In this document: positions 7,906-15,392 of the stretch, in pieces
Layout: each line of letters opens with the position of its first letter
How positions within the stretch are numbered: the first letter of the stretch is position 1
NCBI GenBank assembly: GCA_944327465.1
Contig: CALVHH010000014.1
Location: 1-43,923, forward strand
Source: an uncultured Clostridia bacterium
GTDB lineage: Bacteria; Bacillota; Clostridia; Christensenellales; Borkfalkiaceae
Direction of reading: 5' to 3'
Length of the DNA stretch: 43,923 nucleotides
The notes under the pieces: generated by a model
Databases searched by the model: none
What the model was told of the DNA's origin: nothing
What the model saw: the letters and a program-made list of their open reading frames with translations, nothing else
Program-made: the position numbers and the translations under genes

Positions 7906-8594
7906 AAGTATTGAGGCGCATACTCGGCTCTATCTTTGGGTGCAACACCCTCGACTATATCTGCGGCACCGAAGCTCTGCCCCTGCCCCTTTCGGGCGAG
8001 GAGGAGCGTGAGGTCATCCGTCTTTTGGAAGACGGCGACGCCTCTGCCCGCAACGAGCTCGTCGAGCACAATTTAAGGCTGGTCGTGTACATAGCAAAAA
8101 AGTTCGAAGGCTCGGGCGCCGACGGCGACGACCTCGTCTCGGTGGGTACGATAGGTCTCATAAAGGCGATAAATTCCTTCCGTTCGGACAAGAACATCAA
8201 GCTCGCCACCTATGCCTCGCGCTGCATCGAAAACGAAATTTTAATGTACCTGCGCCGCATGTCCAGGCTTCACCGCGAAGTATCCTTCGATGAACCGCTC
8301 AACACCGATTGGGAGGGCAACGAACTGCTCCTTTCCGACGTGATGGGCACTGATGCCGACGCAGTGTATTCGGATATAGAAGGTGGGGTGGAACGCGAGC
8401 TTTTAAAAGCTTCGCTTTCGCGGCTGACCCCGCGTGAACAAAAGATAATGCGCATGCGTTTCGGGCTGGACGGCGGCGAGGAGATGACCCAAAAGGACGT
8501 GGCAGACAGCCTGGGCATATCCCAAAGCTACATATCTCGCCTTGAAAAAAAGATAATAATAAAACTCAAAAAGGACATTTCAAAGCGGATATAA
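7899..8594 (+). CDS. sigE: RNA polymerase sporulation sigma factor sigma-E (precursor)
   Basis: A 231-residue sigma-70 family factor for early mother-cell transcription. The N-terminal 25 or so residues (hydrophobic, then [13 protein letters not shown]) correspond to the pro-sequence and processing site of Bacillus pro-sigma-E. Region 2 is near-identical to the family ([49 protein letters not shown]), followed by [20 protein letters not shown], and the region 4 helix-turn-helix [20 protein letters not shown]. Start ATG 7899 has GGAGG nearby and overlaps spoIIGA, the enzyme that activates it. In Bacillus sigG follows directly; here a 950-base insert with a decayed surface-protein gene lies between. 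Confidence 0.97.
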   Translation: MLKVLRRILGSIFGCNTLDYICGTEALPLPLSGEEEREVIRLLEDGDASARNELVEHNLRLVVYIAKKFEGSGADGDDLVSVGTIGLIKAINSFRSDKNIKLATYASRCIENEILMYLRRMSRLHREVSFDEPLNTDWEGNELLLSDVMGTDADAVYSDIEGGVERELLKASLSRLTPREQKIMRMRFGLDGGEEMTQKDVADSLGISQSYISRLEKKIIIKLKKDISKRI

Positions 8595-8625
8595 AAGTCC
8601 GCCGTACAAAATTTAAATTGGCTGA

Positions 8626-8672
8626 CACAAAAATGAGCGCCTGCGCTTTTCGCGCAGGCGCTCATTTTTGTG
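8626..8672. terminator. Strong terminator after sigE
   Basis: Perfect 21-base arms (8626-8646 and 8652-8672) with a five-base loop, ending in a T-run; A-rich upstream, so it may work in both directions. Confidence 0.85.
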
Positions 8673-8699
8673 CTGCTGCGCCGTATTCCTGTGGGGGCA

Positions 8700-8750
8700 A
8701 ATCCTTCAGCCTTGCTGCGCTCGGCAGCTCCCTTTGCTAAAGGGAGCTGC
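8700..8750. repeat. REP-like palindromic element
   Basis: A 12-base-arm palindrome (8724-8735 with 8739-8750, core CAGCTCCCTTT) preceded by ATCCTTCAGCCTTGCTGCGC. From memory, elements ending in this CAGCTCCCTTT...AAAGGGAGC core are scattered in many copies through gut Bacillota genomes. Only one copy is in the window, so repetition cannot be shown here. Confidence 0.5.
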
Positions 8751-8759
8751 ATCTTCCTT

Positions 8760-9236
8760 GCGAGCTCAGGCGCCGCTTTCAACATGTACGGCGGCGCCAT
8801 AGCCGGCAACATGGCAAAGAGGGATATAACAACAGACGGTTATAGCAAAGACGCCGCCACCTACGGCGGCGTATATGTGGGCAGCGGCGCCAAATTCACC
8901 ATGTCGGGCGGTAAAATTTCAAAAAATACCGCAAGTCAGTACGGCGGTGGTGTGTATATTGAATTTGAAGACCTCACCAATGAGGGCAGTACATTCACTA
9001 TGTCTGGCGGCACGATAGGCGGTTCGCAGGACGAAGGCAACAGCGCCCAAAACGGCGGCGGCGTTTATGTTGCTGGCGGCACATTCGAAATGTCGGGCAC
9101 AGCCGCAATTTCAAACAACACTGCAACAACCTTTGGCGGCGGCGTATATGTGGGCAGCAACGCCACATTCACCATGACCGGCGGCACAATGGGCGGCTCG
9201 GCAGATGTCGTCGATGAAAACGATATTCAGGGCTAA
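8760..9236 (+). pseudogene. Remnant of a beta-helix surface protein
   Basis: An open stretch of about 158 codons made of degenerate repeats of the form GGGVYVGSxAxFTMSGGxIxxN, the pattern of right-handed beta-helix adhesins and of Pmp-like repeats in large secreted proteins. There is no signal peptide, no ribosome site and no cell-wall anchor; the open frame continues upstream only into the REP-like palindrome, and it stops after DENDIQG. I read it as the middle of a formerly much larger secreted protein, left between sigE and sigG. It could still be a short real protein beginning at an upstream ATG, but nothing supports that. Confidence 0.6.
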
Positions 9237-9547
9237 GTTTAAGCTGTCGCCGCGGCGTCCAATTAAAGGCGTTCGCGGCGACGATAAAAATCAAAAATAA
9301 AAAAGCCGTAACGGCGGCGCGGGCACAGCCCGCGCCGCCGTTATGCGTCGTGAGTATGTTTTCGCTCAATTTAAAATTTGTCCTCCGCCGGGAATAAAAA
9401 TGTGCGCGTTGACCTATAATCGTATCGAACGGGGAAAATACGACCCCGCTTTTCGCCAACCGAAAAACTTGTTGAATACACGCCGCCCGCGCATGTCGGA
9501 ATATATCTCCGCCCGTCTGTACATACTAAAACGGAGGTGAAAGTGTT
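9237..9547. other. Intergenic region before sigG
   Basis: Holds a hairpin with 9-base arms (9246-9254 and 9274-9282), a second hairpin listed separately (9310-9342), and then about 200 bases with no gene. GGGGAAAATA at 9431-9440 fits the -10 of sigma-F promoters (GGNNANANTW), the class that reads sigG in Bacillus, but I found no convincing -35 at 15 bases. The sigG ribosome site GGAGGTGA is at 9533-9540. Confidence 0.5.
9310..9342. terminator. GC-rich hairpin
   Basis: Perfect 15-base arms (9310-9324 and 9328-9342) with a three-base loop. The T-run lies on the minus-strand side, so as a terminator it would act on leftward transcripts; a role in ending the surface-protein remnant's transcript is also possible. 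Confidence 0.55.
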
Positions 9548-10318
9548 ATGTTATCAAAGGTAGTCATCTGCGGCGTGGATACTTCCGGTCTCCCCAAATT
9601 GTCCGCCGCCGAGCAGGACGAGCTGATGCGCCGCATCAAGTCGGGCGACGGCAGCGCCCGCGAACAGTTCATCGTCGGCAACATGCGCCTCGTGCTGTCG
9701 CTCGTGCGCAGGTTCTGGGCTAAAAACGTCAACGCGGACGACTTGTTCCAGGCGGGCTGCATCGGACTCATCAAGGCGATAGATAATTTCGATATGTCCG
9801 TCGGCGTCAGGTTTTCGACATACGCCGTCCCGCTCATAATGGGCGAAATAAAGCGGTATCTCCGCGACGGCAATTCGCTGCGCGTATCGCGTTCGATAAG
9901 GGATACTGCCTATCGTATCTTAAAAGTTCGCGAACAGCTCGAAGCCGAAGACGACGACGTAACTTACGATAAGATAGCCGATAAAATGAATATCGCCGTT
10001 TCCGAGGTCGCCTATGCCCTGGACGCCATTTCAGACCCCGTCTCGCTGTACGACCCCGTATACAACAAGTCGGGCGACGAGCTGCTGCTCGTCGACCAGA
10101 TATTCGATAAAAAGAACAACGACGAGGTGTGGACGGAGCGCGCCGCGCTGTACGAGGCGATATCCTCCCTGGACGAGCGCGAAAAGAGCATAGTGCTCTT
10201 AAGATATTTCGAAGGCAAGACGCAGACGGAGATATCTTCCGAAGTGGGCATTTCGCAGGCACAGGTGTCCCGCCTCGAAAAGGCGGCGCTCGGCAGAATA
10301 AGGGAGGAGATAGGCTGA
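9548..10318 (+). CDS. sigG: RNA polymerase sporulation sigma factor sigma-G
   Basis: A 256-residue sigma-70 family factor, the late forespore sigma. The N terminus KVVICGVDTSGLPKLS is the signature of sigma-G, which binds the anti-sigma factor and has no pro-sequence. Region 2 (NMRLVLSLVRRFW, DDLFQAGCIGLIKAIDNFD, RFSTYAVPLIMGEIKRYLRD), region 3 (LRVSRSIRDTAYRIL), and region 4 (LRYFEGKTQTEISSEVGISQAQVSRLEKAAL) are all intact. Start chosen at ATG 9548, seven bases after GGAGGTGA. A large terminator follows. Normally next to sigE; here separated by a terminator, a palindromic repeat and a gene remnant, so it must have its own promoter. Confidence 0.97.
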   Translation: MLSKVVICGVDTSGLPKLSAAEQDELMRRIKSGDGSAREQFIVGNMRLVLSLVRRFWAKNVNADDLFQAGCIGLIKAIDNFDMSVGVRFSTYAVPLIMGEIKRYLRDGNSLRVSRSIRDTAYRILKVREQLEAEDDDVTYDKIADKMNIAVSEVAYALDAISDPVSLYDPVYNKSGDELLLVDQIFDKKNNDEVWTERAALYEAISSLDEREKSIVLLRYFEGKTQTEISSEVGISQAQVSRLEKAALGRIREEIG

Positions 10319-10360
10319 AAAAGCTTTATAGCGGCACGCCACGATATTGCGCGCAACGAT

Positions 10361-10405
10361 AATCGCCCGCCCCGCGAAAGTTTACTTTCACGGGGCGGGC
10401 GATTG
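10361..10405. terminator. Terminator between sigG and the convergent small gene
   Basis: Arms of 20 bases with one mismatch (10361-10380 and 10385-10405 approximately), loop TTTA; GC-rich core CGCCCGCCCCG. Confidence 0.7.
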
Positions 10406-10430
10406 ACTATACCGCCTTCGGCAGATATCT

Positions 10431-10727
10431 CTACTTGTCTTCGGATACGGCTTTTTCGCCGTCCGCTTTGTCCGGTCCTTCGGCTTCTTCGCCCTTGCCG
10501 CCGTCGGCGGGTGCCGCACCCTCGGCTTCGGGCTTGTCCGCCGCCTGCTTTTCGCCGCCCGCAACGCCGAGCACGCTGAACATTATCCCGCCAAGCGCTA
10601 TCAGCCCCGCTATGACCGTAAATATCACCTGCCCCGCCCGCGTCGTGGCGAACAGCGCCAGAAGTTCAATGAATATGCCCGCAAATATCAGCGACATTCC
10701 GAACAGTATCCTCGTCACATCCTTCAT
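10431..10727 (-). CDS. Small membrane protein with acidic tail
   Basis: A 98-residue protein of unknown function. Two transmembrane helices (about residues 5-27 and 33-55, separated by a TTRAGQ turn) are followed by a hydrophilic tail rich in Glu, Asp, Ala, Gly and Lys that ends the protein. Start ATG 10727 is preferred over the in-frame GTG 10736 because AAGAGGTG lies six bases upstream of the ATG. It lies directly downstream of tmcAL on the same strand with a 29-base gap, so it may have its own promoter or be read through. No family recognised. Confidence 0.65.
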   Translation of the reverse strand: MKDVTRILFGMSLIFAGIFIELLALFATTRAGQVIFTVIAGLIALGGIMFSVLGVAGGEKQAADKPEAEGAAPADGGKGEEAEGPDKADGEKAVSEDK

Positions 10728-10756
10728 TTTCAACACCTCTTTTGTTTTTTATGATT

Positions 10757-11935
10757 TTAGCATATTCCGTCCGATTTGTCAATGTCGGCAGGCAGTTTAA
10801 CTAACGTGCAGTCGTAAACGTCCCTGCCCGCCGCGGCGCACCACACGTCGTCGGCAAATGCCGTCGCCTCGTACAGCTCTCTGTCGGCGCCGCACAGCTT
10901 TTGCGCGTCGCTGCCCGTTATTACCGTTGCAAACGGCGACAAGGCAAGTGCGCGCAGCATGTCGTCCGCTCTGTCCGCCCTGACTGCGAGCGGCTTTATA
11001 TATCCCGCGCTCTCAAGCAGTTCAAGCGTCTTTGCCGCGCTTAGATGCAGCGCGTTCGCCGTCAGCAGCCGCCTTATGCGCGACGAGGTATATCGCCTGC
11101 ACGTCGCTCGGGCTGTCATCTCGCCGCAGCTCAGCCGCCTAAGTTTTTTAAGTCTGTTGCCCAGCCCTTCGCTCCCGCCGAAGACGCCGCCAAGTTCTTC
11201 CGAGTCGGCTGCCGACAGCGCGTACTTCACAATCGCTTCCCAGCCGTGCTCCGGGCATGCCTGTGTGCGCAGGTCGTCATATACATATCCCGGCATATAC
11301 TGCCTTACGCCGTCCTCGCAAAGGTGTGCACGTATGGCGCTCGCCGAGGCATATTCGCCGCCCAACGTCACGTCGTTGTAGCCTCCGCCCACGCGCTCTA
11401 TGGTTATCGCCTCGATGTCGGGGCGGTATTTTTTTATCGCCTTGGCGTATTCAAGCGCCAATATGTCGTTGGGCTTGTCCGCAGCCGTTCCCGCCGTTTT
11501 TTTCAGCGCGTCGGAGTAGCTCTTTGCATAGCTTTCGCCCTTTTTAAGTCCGCTGTCCATCAACTCTTTGAACGCCCCGCCTTCGGCTGTGCGTCCGGCA
11601 AGCGCAAAAAAATCCTTCGGCGTTTCGCAACCGAAAGCCAGTGCGCACACTTCGGGTATGGATGAGGCAAGTTTTACCGCGCCGCGTGCAAATACGTCGG
11701 CGGGAGCAACGGCGAACGGGGCGGGCAGTTCGATGACGCAGTCGGCGCCGCCCTTCACGGCGTGCGCTGCACGCGTAAATTTATCGGCTATAGCCCTGTC
11801 GCCGCGCTGCGTGAAGTGCCCGCTCATTATGCAGAGTATACCGTCGAACCTACCCGTGCGGCGCACTTCGTCTATCAGGTGCTTGTGCCCGTTGTGGAAT
11901 GGATTGAATTCACAAATTATTGCACAAATTTTCAT
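10757..11935 (-). CDS. tmcAL: tRNA(Met) cytidine acetate ligase
   Basis: A 392-residue nucleotidyltransferase-fold enzyme of the YlbM/TmcAL family, which activates acetate with ATP and acetylates cytidine 34 of elongator tRNA(Met). Motifs: CAIICEFNPFHNGHKHLI (the HxGH ATP site), IMSGHFTQRGDRAIADKFTRA, GADCVIELP, and ERVGGGYND...ASASAIRAHL. Length is typical. It is divergently placed from pta-ackA, which make and use acetyl phosphate and acetate; this neighbourhood is common in Clostridia and suits an acetate-using enzyme. The ribosome site is weak (AAAGG). Confidence 0.92.
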   Translation of the reverse strand: MKICAIICEFNPFHNGHKHLIDEVRRTGRFDGILCIMSGHFTQRGDRAIADKFTRAAHAVKGGADCVIELPAPFAVAPADVFARGAVKLASSIPEVCALAFGCETPKDFFALAGRTAEGGAFKELMDSGLKKGESYAKSYSDALKKTAGTAADKPNDILALEYAKAIKKYRPDIEAITIERVGGGYNDVTLGGEYASASAIRAHLCEDGVRQYMPGYVYDDLRTQACPEHGWEAIVKYALSAADSEELGGVFGGSEGLGNRLKKLRRLSCGEMTARATCRRYTSSRIRRLLTANALHLSAAKTLELLESAGYIKPLAVRADRADDMLRALALSPFATVITGSDAQKLCGADRELYEATAFADDVWCAAAGRDVYDCTLVKLPADIDKSDGIC

Positions 11936-11942
11936 TTTTGCC

Positions 11943-11971
11943 TTTACATTTGAAATTTTTTATTATATAAT
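11943..11971 (+). promoter_or_regulatory. Sigma-A promoter of pta-ackA
   Basis: TTTACA (11943-11948) and TATAAT (11966-11971) are 17 bases apart. The expected leader is about 70 bases. The position is directly beside the tmcAL start on the other strand. Confidence 0.7.
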
Positions 11972-12048
11972 AATAGCGTTAAATTGTGCCGCCGCTTTCA
12001 TTATACACTCATGCGGCGCATAAATAAAGTGTTTAAGGAGAATTTGTT

Positions 12049-13056
12049 ATGTCGTTATTGGATGAAATTAAGGCAAAAGCCGCAAAACTCAACAAGACAA
12101 TAGTCCTGTGCGAGGGCGAGGACAAGCGCGTCGTGCAGGCGGCTGCCGAAATCACAAAGCAGGGCATCGCCAAAATAGTGCTCATCGGCAACGAGGAGGA
12201 GTGCAAAAAGGTCGCTCCCGAAGTCGACCTCACGGGTATAACCCTCGTCGATCCCCTCACTTCCGAAAAGACCGCCGAGTATGCCAAGATACTCTATGAG
12301 GCAAGGAAAGCCAAGGGCATGACCGAAGAAGAAGCTGCAAAGCAGGCAAAGGACAGGACGATGTTCGGCGCATTGATGCTCAAAGCGGGCGATGTTGACG
12401 GCTATGTATCGGGCGCGTGCCACTCCACGGCAAACACTCTCCGCCCCGGTCTGCAGGTCATAAAGACGGCTCCCGGCATAAAGACGGTCTCCAGCTGCTT
12501 CATAATGATAGCTCCCGAAGGCGCAGCCAACACTTACAATCCCGACGGCGTAGCTGTATTTGCCGACTGCGCTATAAACATCGAACCCACCGCCGAACAG
12601 CTCGCGGATATAGCTATCTCCTCCGCAAAGACGGGCAAGGTGATTGCGGGCATCGAACCCAGGGTGGCAATGCTGTCGTTCTCAACTAAGGGCAGCGGCA
12701 ACGACGACAAATTCTTCAAATCCGTACCCAAGGTACAGCAGGCGACCGAGCTCGCAAAACAGATGGCTCCCGACCTCGCCCTCGACGGCGAATTCCAGTT
12801 CGACGCCGCAGTCGCTCCCGAAGTCGGACAGCTCAAGGCTCCCGGTTCGGCAGTGGCGGGGCACGCCAACGTATTCGTGTTCCCCAACATCAACGCCGGC
12901 AACATCGGCTACAAAATTGCCCAGCGCTTCGGCGGCTACATGGCTATAGGTCCCGTATGCCAGGGCTTTGCAAGACCTTTGAACGACCTCTCGCGCGGCT
13001 GCAACGTCGAAGACATTGTGGCAACCGTCGCCGTCACGGCTCTTCAGGCAGAATAA
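12049..13056 (+). CDS. pta: Phosphate acetyltransferase
   Basis: A 335-residue enzyme interconverting acetyl-CoA plus phosphate with acetyl phosphate plus CoA, of the short single-domain form usual in Bacillota. Motifs: DEIKAKAAKLNKTIVLCEGED at the N terminus, the DRTMFGALMLKAGDVDGYVSGA stretch, TANTLRPGLQVIKTAPGIKTVSS, and the C-terminal VFPNINAGNIGYKIAQRFGG...GPVCQGFARPLNDLSRGC. Start at ATG 12049 after AAGGAGAA. It is followed by ackA after 74 bases, forming the acetate/ATP branch of fermentation. Confidence 0.97.
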   Translation: MSLLDEIKAKAAKLNKTIVLCEGEDKRVVQAAAEITKQGIAKIVLIGNEEECKKVAPEVDLTGITLVDPLTSEKTAEYAKILYEARKAKGMTEEEAAKQAKDRTMFGALMLKAGDVDGYVSGACHSTANTLRPGLQVIKTAPGIKTVSSCFIMIAPEGAANTYNPDGVAVFADCAINIEPTAEQLADIAISSAKTGKVIAGIEPRVAMLSFSTKGSGNDDKFFKSVPKVQQATELAKQMAPDLALDGEFQFDAAVAPEVGQLKAPGSAVAGHANVFVFPNINAGNIGYKIAQRFGGYMAIGPVCQGFARPLNDLSRGCNVEDIVATVAVTALQAE

Positions 13057-13130
13057 GTTTTTGTCCGTGCACGATATATAGCCATAACCAACATCGTTTG
13101 AAAAAATCATCAGGAGAAATATAATTTAAC

Positions 13131-14327
13131 ATGAAAATTCTTGTAGTCAATGCAGGCAGCTCGTCCCTCAAGTATCAGCTCTTCGACATGCAGAACGAAA
13201 CGGTCATAGCAAAGGGCGCGGTCGAAAGGATAGGCATCCCCGGCTCGGTATTGAAGGCAAAGGGCAACGGCATGGAAAAGGTATACGAACAGGACATGCC
13301 CGACCACAAAGTGGCTATCCAGCTCGTCCTTCACGCCCTTCACGATGAGGGCATAGGCGTCATCAAGTCGATGGACGAAATCGGCGCGGTCGGTCACCGC
13401 GTAGTCGCCTCGGGCGAATACTTCAAAAAGCCCACGCTCGTCGATGACGAAGTAATAAAGACGCTCGAAGAAAAGACCTTTGAACTCGGTCCCCTGCACA
13501 ATCCCGCGGCTGCGGCAGGTCTGCACGCCTGCATGGACGTCATGCCCGGCACGCCCATGGTGCTCGTGTTCGACTCGTCCTTCCACCAGACCATGCCCGA
13601 AAAGGCGTATATGTTCGGCATCAAGTACGAAGATTACAAGGCTTACGGCGTAAGAAAGTACGGCGCTCACGGCACTTCGCACAAGTTCGTCTCGCAGGAA
13701 GCGGCAAAGTATATGGGCAAGGATGCCAAAACGCTCAAAATAGTCACCTGCCACCTCGGCAACGGCTCCTCAATATCCGCCGTCGACGGCGGCATCTGCG
13801 TGGATACTTCCATGGGCTTTACCCCGCTCGACGGCGTGCTCATGGGCACCCGTTCGGGCTGTATCGACGCTTCGGCAGTCGAATTCCTCGCCCGCAAAAA
13901 GGGCTACGACGCCGCAAGAATGGTCACCTATCTCAATAAGGAGTGCGGCGTTCTGGGCATATCGGGCGTCTCGTCCGACTTCCGCGACCTCATTGCTGGC
14001 GAAGAGCAGGGCAACGCAAGGTGCAAGCTCGCCCTCGACATGTTCGCATACCAGACCAAAAAGTTCGTCGGCTCGTACGCCGCCGCAATGGGCGGTCTGG
14101 ACTGCATAGTATTCACCGCAGGCATAGGCGAAAATACCCCCACCGTGCGCGAAGGCGTGTGCGAAGGTCTCGAATTCCTGGGAGTAAAGCTCGATAAGGA
14201 GGCAAACAACGGCAAGAACACCGGCGCCATCCGCGAAATTTCCGCCAAGGATTCCAAGGTCAAGATACTCGTCATCCCCACAAACGAAGAACTCGCCATC
14301 GCAAGGGAGACTCTGGCTCTCGTTTAA
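13131..14327 (+). CDS. ackA: Acetate kinase
   Basis: A 398-residue ASKHA-fold kinase converting acetyl phosphate and ADP to acetate and ATP, the final step of acetate fermentation. Motifs: MKILVVNAGSSSLKYQLFD (phosphate 1), VGHRVVASGEYF, VFDSSFHQTMPEKA, YGAHGTSHKFVS, CHLGNGSSISAVDGG, DTSMGFTPLDGVLMGTRSG, FTAGIGENTPTVR. Length as in other bacteria. Cotranscribed with pta. The ribosome site AGGAG at 13112-13116 lies about 14 bases before the start, a long spacing that may lower translation relative to pta. A terminator follows. Confidence 0.98.
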   Translation: MKILVVNAGSSSLKYQLFDMQNETVIAKGAVERIGIPGSVLKAKGNGMEKVYEQDMPDHKVAIQLVLHALHDEGIGVIKSMDEIGAVGHRVVASGEYFKKPTLVDDEVIKTLEEKTFELGPLHNPAAAAGLHACMDVMPGTPMVLVFDSSFHQTMPEKAYMFGIKYEDYKAYGVRKYGAHGTSHKFVSQEAAKYMGKDAKTLKIVTCHLGNGSSISAVDGGICVDTSMGFTPLDGVLMGTRSGCIDASAVEFLARKKGYDAARMVTYLNKECGVLGISGVSSDFRDLIAGEEQGNARCKLALDMFAYQTKKFVGSYAAAMGGLDCIVFTAGIGENTPTVREGVCEGLEFLGVKLDKEANNGKNTGAIREISAKDSKVKILVIPTNEELAIARETLALV

Positions 14328-14382
14328 ATGTGCGCATGCCGCGCATGCGGCGCCCTTCTTATAAAATCAAGTCAGTGCTTGC

Positions 14383-14412
14383 GCGGCGCCTTGCCTCGCG
14401 GCAAGGCGCCGC
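14383..14412 (+). terminator. Terminator after ackA
   Basis: Perfect 13-base arms (14383-14395 and 14400-14412), loop TCGC, followed by GCCGCAATTTTAT. A small hairpin of GCATGC repeats lies just upstream. Confidence 0.75.
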
Positions 14413-14457
14413 GCCGCAATTTTATCTGCAATTAACTTTTTCGGCTTTTAAAATGAG

Positions 14458-14486
14458 TTGACAAAGTTTTTCTCTTATACTATAAT
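14458..14486 (+). promoter_or_regulatory. Consensus sigma-A promoter of yceD-rpmF
   Basis: TTGACA (14458-14463) and TATAAT (14481-14486) separated by 17 bases; all 12 bases match consensus, as expected for a ribosomal-protein operon. The start codon follows only 18 bases after the -10. Confidence 0.9.
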
Positions 14487-14504
14487 TATTCAGTCAATTC
14501 GGGT

Positions 14505-14918
14505 ATGATAATCGAAGTTAAAAGAAATATCGTCGCCGGCAAATTTACGGGCAGCTTTGAAGAAATTCTTCCCCCGCCCGAAGGCAAGCTCATGCTTCCG
14601 CTTGCAAAAGTGGAGGGCGACGTGCACGTCGCGGGCGAGTATGAAATTTTTGATGACGACAGCGTGGAAGTAAAACTTACACTGTCGTATAAGCTCAGTG
14701 GCGAGTGTTCGTATTGTCTCGAACCTGCCGTGAGCGCGGTAAAATACTCCTACGATGCGCTCTTCGTGCCCGACAGGGATGACGCCGACAATTACTACTA
14801 CGACGGCGTAAAGCTGGATACTCGTCGCGCCGCCGAGGATGCGTTCGTGTTCAGCCAGCCCGAAGTTCTGTTATGCGCAGATTGTGCGCGGCAGAACGCC
14901 CAAAACAGCAAAAATTAA
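14505..14918 (+). CDS. DUF177 / YceD-type protein upstream of L32
   Basis: A 137-residue protein of the YceD (DUF177) family, almost always encoded just before ribosomal protein L32 and linked to 23S rRNA accumulation. It has the beta-rich body and the Cys pairs of the family: SGECSYCLEPA near residue 70 and LLCADCARQN at the C terminus, which together may hold a metal ion. The leader is very short (roughly 10 bases) with only a weak GGGT ribosome site. It is cotranscribed with rpmF (16-base gap). Confidence 0.88.
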   Translation: MIIEVKRNIVAGKFTGSFEEILPPPEGKLMLPLAKVEGDVHVAGEYEIFDDDSVEVKLTLSYKLSGECSYCLEPAVSAVKYSYDALFVPDRDDADNYYYDGVKLDTRRAAEDAFVFSQPEVLLCADCARQNAQNSKN

Positions 14919-14934
14919 GAGAGGTAGATAAAAA

Positions 14935-15120
14935 ATGGCAGTACCCAAGGGAAAACAGTCCAAGAGCAGAACAAATAAAAGGTTTGCAAACTACAAGGCA
15001 ACGGCTCCTACGCTCGTAGAGTGCCCTCATTGCCACGAAAAGATGCAGGCACACAGGGTTTGCGCAAACTGCGGCTATTACGACAAGGAAGAAGTAATTA
15101 AGCAGGACGCCAAAAACTAA
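14935..15120 (+). CDS. rpmF: 50S ribosomal protein L32
   Basis: A 61-residue ribosomal protein, standard length. The basic N terminus MAVPKGKQSKSRTNKRFANY is the L32 signature, followed by a zinc ribbon with two intact pairs, CPHC and CANC, so this is the zinc-binding form. GAGAGGTAG lies before the start. Confidence 0.97.
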   Translation: MAVPKGKQSKSRTNKRFANYKATAPTLVECPHCHEKMQAHRVCANCGYYDKEEVIKQDAKN

Positions 15121-15147
15121 GCTTTGAATGACCGCAAAATGATTTTA

Positions 15148-15170
15148 AGGCGGCGCGTTTCGCGCCGCCT
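15148..15170 (+). terminator. Terminator after rpmF
   Basis: Perfect 10-base arms (15148-15157 and 15161-15170), loop TTT, followed by GTTTTG. A second weaker hairpin (GCGACC at 15218-15223 with GGTCGC at 15233-15238, then TTTTG) lies downstream; the rest up to the copA operator holds nothing I recognise. Confidence 0.65.
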
Positions 15171-15302
15171 GTTTTGCGTTACGCAATTTCGCTCGGGGCG
15201 TATTCGCTCTGCTCAGTGCGACCGCGCGGCGAGGTCGCTTTTGTCGTAAAATGCGCCTATATTGCCTCGGCTTATCATGCAAAGTAATATACAGCTCGTC
15301 AG

Positions 15303-15329
15303 TAATTCCTATTATTTTTATAGGAATTA
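15303..15329. promoter_or_regulatory. Inverted repeat upstream of copA, candidate operator
   Basis: Perfect 10-base arms TAATTCCTAT (15303-15312) and ATAGGAATTA (15320-15329) end four bases before the -35 of copA. Placement suggests a binding site for a metal-responsive regulator, possibly the ArsR protein encoded after copA. It does not match CopY or CsoR operators as I know them. Confidence 0.5.
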
Positions 15330-15333
15330 ACGC

Positions 15334-15362
15334 TTGACATTGCCGCACGGCTCGGCTATAAT
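15334..15362 (+). promoter_or_regulatory. Consensus sigma-A promoter of copA
   Basis: TTGACA (15334-15339) and TATAAT (15357-15362) with a 17-base spacer. A strong core promoter next to an inverted repeat suggests repression when metal is low. Confidence 0.85.
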
Positions 15363-15392
15363 TATACCATAGTAAATATTTAAGGTGACTGT

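Noticed and set aside
9343-9540. Plus-strand 65-codon frame before sigG
   Set aside because: No ribosome site or family; it runs across the probable sigG promoter region.
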